The notes under the pieces were generated by a model, which had not been told where the DNA came from, did no database searches, and saw only the letters and a program-made list of their open reading frames with translations. The translations under genes and the position numbers were made by a program. A stretch of DNA of 64,000 nucleotides from Mucilaginibacter endophyticus. GTDB taxonomy: Bacteria; Bacteroidota; Bacteroidia; Sphingobacteriales; Sphingobacteriaceae. The stretch covers positions 441,949 to 505,948 of the forward strand of contig NZ_QPCG01000001.1 of assembly GCF_003351025.1 (NCBI RefSeq), read 5' to 3'. Positions 59,795 through 64,000 of the stretch are shown here, piece after piece (the first letter of the stretch is position 1; every line of letters begins with the position of its first letter).

Positions 59795-59938
59795 TGTCTG
59801 AATCAGAATTTACAGAATTTAAGGATTTACAGAATTGCTCAGAAATCTGAACTCGAATTAAACGAATTATTTAGAATTTCTTGAATTTTGCTTAGCATTC
59901 CATTAATTCGCTTAATTCCAAAAATTCTGGTTCAGACA
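59795..59938. repeat. TGTCTGAAC-type palindromic element (compound copy 3)
   Basis: It starts tgtctgaatcagaatttaca, carries a second left end tctgaactcgaattaaacga at about 59846, and ends attctggttcagaca. It looks like two overlapping elements sharing one right end. Confidence 0.75.
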
Positions 59939-60205
59939 AATTAATAGCCTTCAGAAGTCACAAGTCAGCCGCGTATCAGCCTTTCGCTCAAGATTTGCGC
60001 CAGAAAGAGAATCAGGCAAACCACTCACTTAATCAACCCAGTCAACCACTCGCTCAAAAAGAATTACTCCATAAAAACCATAGACTTTATATTTTCACGA
60101 TACCAAAAAAATGTGCATATTTGAGGGTTTAACATTTAAAACACATAATTAATTAAAAACAGGCGCTGTGAAGCAGCCTGATACATTTCAAAAACAATTT
60201 AAAAA

Positions 60206-61213
60206 ATGAAAGTCGCAGTAGTAGGTGCTACAGGATTAGTAGGCACCAAAATGTTGCAGGTTCTTGCAGAACGCAACTTCCCCGTTACAGAATTAATTCC
60301 CGTAGCTTCAGAAAAAAGTATTGGTAAAGAAATTACTTTTAAGGGTAAGCAGTTTAAGGTGGTTTCTGTTGAGGATGCGATTAAGATGAAGCCGGACGTA
60401 GCAATTTTCTCGGCCGGCGGAAGCACTTCATTACAGCAAGCTCCTTTATTTGCAGCGGCTGGTACAACTGTTATTGATAATTCATCGGCATGGCGTATGG
60501 ACCCAACCAAAAAATTGGTTGTGCCTGAAGTAAACGCTGATGTACTTACCGCCGATGATAAAATCATTGCTAACCCAAATTGCTCAACTATACAAATGGT
60601 GGTGGCTTTAAAACCACTGCACGATAAATACAAAATTAAAAGGGTAGTAGTTTCAACCTACCAGTCGGTTACCGGTACAGGTGTTAAAGCTGTTGATCAG
60701 TTATTTAACGAGCGTAAAGGTATTGACGGACCGAAAGTTTACCCTTATACTATCGATTTAAACGTGATTCCGCAAATTGATGTATTTACCGAAAACGGTT
60801 ATACTAAAGAGGAAATGAAAATGATCCTTGAAACTAAAAAGATCATGGGCGATGACAGCATTAAAGTAACTGCTACTACGGTGCGCATACCGGTTATGGG
60901 CGGTCACTCTGAGTCGGTTAACATTGAGTTTGCCAATGATTTTGATTTGGCCGAAGTTCGTGAGCTGTTAGCTAACGCGCCGGGCATTGTTGTGGTTGAT
61001 GATACTGCTAACCTGAAATACCCAATGCCACTTGACGCGCATGATAAAGATGAGGTATTTGTAGGCCGTATCCGCCGTGACGAAACTCAGGACAATACGC
61101 TTAACTGTTGGATTGTATCTGATAACCTGCGTAAAGGTGCAGCTACTAATGCCGTTCAAATTGCCGAGTACCTTGCTGCTCAGCACCTGATCGGTCAGCC
61201 GGTTGAGGCGTAA
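60206..61213 (+). CDS. asd: Aspartate-semialdehyde dehydrogenase
   Basis: 335 residues. NADP loop VVGATGLVGTKMLQVL (5-20), SAGGSTSLQQAPLFAAAG, IDNSSAWRMDPTKKLVVPEV, catalytic Cys in IANPNCSTIQMVVAL (about 126-140), IPVMGGHSESVNIEF with the active-site His, and the NADP-binding C-terminal part. It reduces aspartyl-phosphate to aspartate semialdehyde in lysine, threonine and methionine synthesis. It is a single gene with a terminator at 61241. A likely -7 element CATATTTG lies at 60117-60124. Confidence 0.96.
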   Translation: MKVAVVGATGLVGTKMLQVLAERNFPVTELIPVASEKSIGKEITFKGKQFKVVSVEDAIKMKPDVAIFSAGGSTSLQQAPLFAAAGTTVIDNSSAWRMDPTKKLVVPEVNADVLTADDKIIANPNCSTIQMVVALKPLHDKYKIKRVVVSTYQSVTGTGVKAVDQLFNERKGIDGPKVYPYTIDLNVIPQIDVFTENGYTKEEMKMILETKKIMGDDSIKVTATTVRIPVMGGHSESVNIEFANDFDLAEVRELLANAPGIVVVDDTANLKYPMPLDAHDKDEVFVGRIRRDETQDNTLNCWIVSDNLRKGAATNAVQIAEYLAAQHLIGQPVEA

Positions 61214-61240
61214 GTAGATATTACTTTTTAAAAGAATAGG

Positions 61241-61272
61241 ATAGGGATAGTCATTTGATTATCCCTATTTTT
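61241..61272 (+). terminator. Intrinsic terminator of asd
   Basis: Stem atagggata / tatccctat (61241-61249, 61260-61268) followed by TTTTT. Confidence 0.8.
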
Positions 61273-61289
61273 ATGCCGTAATATTTAAT

Positions 61290-62030
61290 ATGAAAATCCT
61301 AAAGCTTATTGCAATTTTTTGCATTCTTTCTGCCGATCTTTTTGCGCAGACTCCCAAAGCCATTGAGGCCGATTTTGACAAAGCATTTGAAAAGATTAGC
61401 TATTGGAATGAGCATTCATCTGAAGACACCCATGGTGACGGGTTATTTACTGCCAATTTGCAGATTGAAGCAAAAGTGAAATCTTATACCCAAAAATGCC
61501 CTGCAGCACTTGATCAGGCATTTAAAAAGATAGGTCTTGTATCCGACGATGGTTTGTTCAGGATATTATCATGGGATAACATGACCGGGGGCACGCAACA
61601 TGCTTATGAAAACATTATCCAATATAAGTCGGCAGGTAAAACCTTCACTATTGTAGATACTGTAAAAAACGACGATGATTACATATATGCCTATAATAAG
61701 TTACATACTTTGAAGGTTGGGAGCGAAATCTATTACCTTACTACTTATTATGGTATTTTCCATACATATGACATGGGAGCCGGGATCAGGGTATTTGCCA
61801 TTCAGAATGGTAAACTGAATGATAAGGCAAAACTGATAAAAACCAGGAGCGGATTAACTCATAAATTATATTATACTTATCATGTTGGTGAGGAACTCCA
61901 AAACGGGCTTGAATACCATCCGGAACAAAAAATAATTACATTTCCTGTTGTTATTGGCGATGGTAAAGTAACCGACAATATTATCACCTACAAATTTAAC
62001 GGGCAATATTTTGAAAAAATAAAAAGCTAA
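61290..62030 (+). CDS. Secreted protein of unknown function, paralogue A
   Basis: 246 residues. Signal peptide (1-20, ending LFAQ). The mature part shares a pattern with the next gene: PxAIEADxxxxFxxxxYW, KSYTQKCP, DDGLFRILSWD, QYKSAGKTF, LHTLKVGSEIYYLTTYYG, VFAIQNGKLNDKAKLIKTRS, GLTHKLYYTYH and a final YKFNGQYFEKIK. I do not recognise a family. Exported, probably periplasmic. The gap to the next gene is 72 bp. Confidence 0.75.
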   Translation: MKILKLIAIFCILSADLFAQTPKAIEADFDKAFEKISYWNEHSSEDTHGDGLFTANLQIEAKVKSYTQKCPAALDQAFKKIGLVSDDGLFRILSWDNMTGGTQHAYENIIQYKSAGKTFTIVDTVKNDDDYIYAYNKLHTLKVGSEIYYLTTYYGIFHTYDMGAGIRVFAIQNGKLNDKAKLIKTRSGLTHKLYYTYHVGEELQNGLEYHPEQKIITFPVVIGDGKVTDNIITYKFNGQYFEKIKS

Positions 62031-62102
62031 AAAACAGGTAACTGGCAACGATGATAACAGAATATCCGCCCGGTTTGCTTTTTTTGCGTATCTTGTTTAC
62101 CG

Positions 62103-62885
62103 ATGAAAACCTTTAAGTTTATAATTGTTTTCTGCTGCTGTTTTTACTCAGCAAATTTGTTTGCCCAAAGTCCGCAGGCCATTGAGGCCGATCTGTTACG
62201 GATTTTTAAAAGGGTAAACTATTACGGCTCCCACAAAAAAGAGTGGAAGGCTATTGATTCATTAGAAAAAATGAACAAGATCTTTGGCTTTAAGCTAAAG
62301 TATTATACCTCCAAATATCCTGAAACCATTAATTATCCTTTTACCGAACTGGTTAAAGAGCGGGTAGTGATTGCCTCATCTGCCGATGGTTTGTTCCGTA
62401 CTTATTCCTGGGATACCAGGTTGGGAAGCACCGGGTATGATTTTGATAACGTTTTGCAGTACAAGTTTAACGGCCAGGTTTTCTCGTCCTTAAAAATGGA
62501 TTCGGTGGGGAAAAAGCATAACCCGGTGTTTTGGTACTCAAAAATCTATACCCTTAAAGCAGGGAGCAAAACTTATTACCTTGCAGCGTATAATTCGGTT
62601 CGGTCGAGCGTTGATGCCACGCAGGGGATCCAGTTTTTTGCTATCGAGAACGCTAAACTGAACGGTGCAGTACTGTTGGTTAAAACCACAACGGGTTTGC
62701 ATAGCAAGCTGTATTTTGATTACAACTTCCTGTCGGTAGTTGATATGAAGGTAATCCCTACCATTTATTACGACGCCAAAACACAAACTATCCATAGCCC
62801 CTTAGTTAATGCAAAACGACAGGTTACCCGCGACTATATCGTATATAAATTTACCGGCAAGTATTTTGAACGGGTAAAAAACTAA
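62103..62885 (+). CDS. Secreted protein of unknown function, paralogue B
   Basis: 260 residues. Signal peptide (1-22, ending LFAQ). It is clearly related to the preceding gene: SPQAIEADLLRIFKRVNYYG, KYYTSKYP, SADGLFRTYSWDTRLGSTGY, QYKFNGQVF, IYTLKAGSKTYYLAAYNS, GIQFFAIENAKLNGAVLLVK, GLHSKLYFDY and a final YKFTGKYFERVK. The stop codon lies inside the -7 element of the LysR gene that follows. The function is unknown; the pair looks like a tandem duplication with moderate divergence. Confidence 0.78.
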   Translation: MKTFKFIIVFCCCFYSANLFAQSPQAIEADLLRIFKRVNYYGSHKKEWKAIDSLEKMNKIFGFKLKYYTSKYPETINYPFTELVKERVVIASSADGLFRTYSWDTRLGSTGYDFDNVLQYKFNGQVFSSLKMDSVGKKHNPVFWYSKIYTLKAGSKTYYLAAYNSVRSSVDATQGIQFFAIENAKLNGAVLLVKTTTGLHSKLYFDYNFLSVVDMKVIPTIYYDAKTQTIHSPLVNAKRQVTRDYIVYKFTGKYFERVKN

Positions 62886-62890
62886 CTTTG
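62883..62890 (+). promoter_or_regulatory. -7 element of the LysR gene, leaderless arrangement
   Basis: TAACTTTG contains the TAA stop of the preceding gene and ends 4 nt before the ATG at 62895. Confidence 0.6.
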
Positions 62891-62894
62891 CCGC

Positions 62895-63803
62895 ATGATC
62901 TCTTTCGCTCACCGTGTATTTATGGAAGTTGCCGCCAACCTGAGTTTCAGTAAGGCCGCACAGGTGCTGTTTATTACGCAGCCCGCCATTAGCAAGCATG
63001 TAAAGGCACTTGAAGATCAATACAAAGTGCCCCTGTTTGAGCGTAAAGGCAATAGTATTCTGCTTACCGAAGCTGGTAATAAACTGAACGAATACCTGCA
63101 ACAGGCAACAGAGATTGAACGGAAGGTTGAGTACGATCTTTCGGTGTTAAGCAACTTGTCACAAGCCGCCGGGCATTTGCGTTTGGGCGCGAGTACAACT
63201 ATTGCCCTGTATATTTTACCTTCGATACTTTCGGGTTTTCAGCGCGAGTACGCCAATGTTGATGTGCAATTGGTAAACCGTAACAGCGAGTATATTCTGA
63301 ATGCTTTACTTAACCATGAGATTGATATCGGTATTATGGAGGTAGATAATAAGCTCACCACCGTATCGTACAAACCTTTTATGAGCGATGAGGTGATCCC
63401 GGTTTGCTCGGCCAAAAGTCCGCTGGCGGGTAAATCACTAACCTTAAAGCAGTTTGTAAAAACGCCGTTGGCTGTGCGCGAACGAGGCTCCGGTACGTTG
63501 AATGCTGTATTGAAAGCACTTTCACCCTTACATATAAAACCGGCCGATCTGTCGGTAAAAATCCGTCTTGGTGGTACCGAGGCTTTAAAAAATTTCCTAC
63601 TGGCCGATCAGTGTCTTGGCTTTATGCCGCGACCGTCAATTATCCGTCAGCTTGCTGAAGGCGATTTGGTAGAAGTGCCTATTGAAGGATTGAAAATTAC
63701 CCGTGATTTCTTCTTTATTCGCCGCAAAGGCACTGAAGACTACGGGTTGACGAGCAATTTTATAAACTACGCGTTGCAGCATATTGGGCACTCTGCCGAA
63801 TAA
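62895..63803 (+). CDS. LysR-family transcriptional regulator
   Basis: 302 residues. N-terminal winged helix-turn-helix (about 1-60: FMEVAANLSFSKAAQVLFIT, QPAISKHVKALEDQYKVPLF) and periplasmic-binding-protein-like effector domain (about 90-295, LRLGASTTIALYILPSILSG). It would bind a small effector and act as a cytosolic tetramer. It resembles CysB/CbbR-like members in the effector part, but the effector cannot be assigned. The target may lie outside the window. Confidence 0.93.
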   Translation: MISFAHRVFMEVAANLSFSKAAQVLFITQPAISKHVKALEDQYKVPLFERKGNSILLTEAGNKLNEYLQQATEIERKVEYDLSVLSNLSQAAGHLRLGASTTIALYILPSILSGFQREYANVDVQLVNRNSEYILNALLNHEIDIGIMEVDNKLTTVSYKPFMSDEVIPVCSAKSPLAGKSLTLKQFVKTPLAVRERGSGTLNAVLKALSPLHIKPADLSVKIRLGGTEALKNFLLADQCLGFMPRPSIIRQLAEGDLVEVPIEGLKITRDFFFIRRKGTEDYGLTSNFINYALQHIGHSAE

Positions 63804-63811
63804 TCGAATGC

Positions 63812-63828
63812 GAAAGATTTGATCTTTC
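63812..63828 (+). terminator. Weak hairpin after the LysR gene
   Basis: gaaagat-ttg-atctttc, a 7-bp stem with no strong T-run. It is a possible but weak terminator. Confidence 0.35.
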
Positions 63829-63875
63829 TTAGAAGATGTTTAAAATTCATTAATGCAAATTACAGGTATGTGAAT

Positions 63876-64000
63876 ATTCATTGCCGTTGGTTTTAACCAA
63901 CGGAATAATGAATAGCGACAAATGGGCTTTAGCCTAAATCTGTTCGCTTTAATTGGGCTAAAGCCAAGACTTTTCAGTTTTTTACCGTTGGTTAAAACCA
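63876..64000. repeat. CCGTTGGTT nested repeat (copy 2, truncated by the window)
   Basis: ccgttggttttaaccaacgg (63884-63903), inner pair gggctttagcc (63924) and gggctaaagcc (63955), and the beginning of the right palindrome accgttggttaaaacca at the edge. It has the same design as 38353-38488 with ACT replaced by GTT. Confidence 0.8.

Noticed and set aside
1..64000. tRNA genes, insertion sequences and phage genes
   Set aside because: I read both strands for tRNA T-arm strings, transposase and phage proteins and saw none, but a covariance-model scan was not possible.

Overview
The window looks like chromosomal DNA of a member of the Bacteroidota, most likely Sphingobacteriaceae and close to Mucilaginibacter or Pedobacter. 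The evidence is a SusC/SusD pair, a secreted protein with a gliding-motility-type (type IX secretion) C-terminus, tandem MacB/FtsX permeases about 800 residues long, a reg_prop/Y_Y_Y sensor-regulator, a DUF5686 outer-membrane protein, and many promoters of the Bacteroidota type with a TAnnTTTG -7 element. I saw no rRNA, tRNA, prophage, transposase or CRISPR array. The genus is an inference.

Layout. 1-9.7 kb: four consecutive MacB/FtsX-type ABC permeases, the first cut by the window edge. 9.9-16.9 kb: bacilliredoxin, M23 peptidase plus bactofilin (cell shape), ahcY, a candidate small RNA, a secreted protein of unknown function, a deviant polysaccharide deacetylase, a membrane protein with cytochrome-oxidase-like motifs, and pdxJ. 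16.9-29.7 kb: a secreted beta-helix protein with a type IX sorting domain, gcvP, a small ABM monooxygenase-like gene, a single-domain response regulator, an MBL hydrolase, recJ-lptB-GH3 and folP. 29.8-36.2 kb: an operon DUF1599-DoxX/MauE-like-OppB-like-aroK, facing a toxin-antitoxin pair, a PyrR-like phosphoribosyltransferase, a small conserved protein and rlmD. 36.6-41.8 kb: a 36-codon ORF, creD with a duplicated operator, the overlapping pheS-lipoprotein-tetR unit, and kbl. 42-55.8 kb: the DUF5686 protein, trhO, then a glycan-use locus (membrane sensor-regulator, SusC, SusD, GH144-like glucanase, esterase). 56-64 kb: a repeat-rich protein, a DUF2442 protein, yebC, an SDR-type threonine dehydrogenase, asd, two tandem paralogous secreted proteins and a LysR regulator.

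Functional links. Threonine dehydrogenase, Kbl and GcvP together would form a route threonine -> glycine -> one-carbon units, with asd upstream in threonine synthesis; the genes are not in one operon. The SusCD/GH144/esterase locus with its own membrane-bound regulator is a compact polysaccharide utilisation locus, plausibly for beta-1,2-glucan.

The most striking non-coding signal is the density of dispersed repeats. At least six families of long nested palindromes sit between genes, together with degenerate 7-9-bp periodic strings beside starts and stops. Other points worth attention are apparently leaderless promoters, a palindromic divergent promoter, the candidate sRNA, the duplicated creD operator, a Rieske-like lipoprotein lacking cluster ligands, and a protein with seven spaced copies of a GFKPRFN-type motif.
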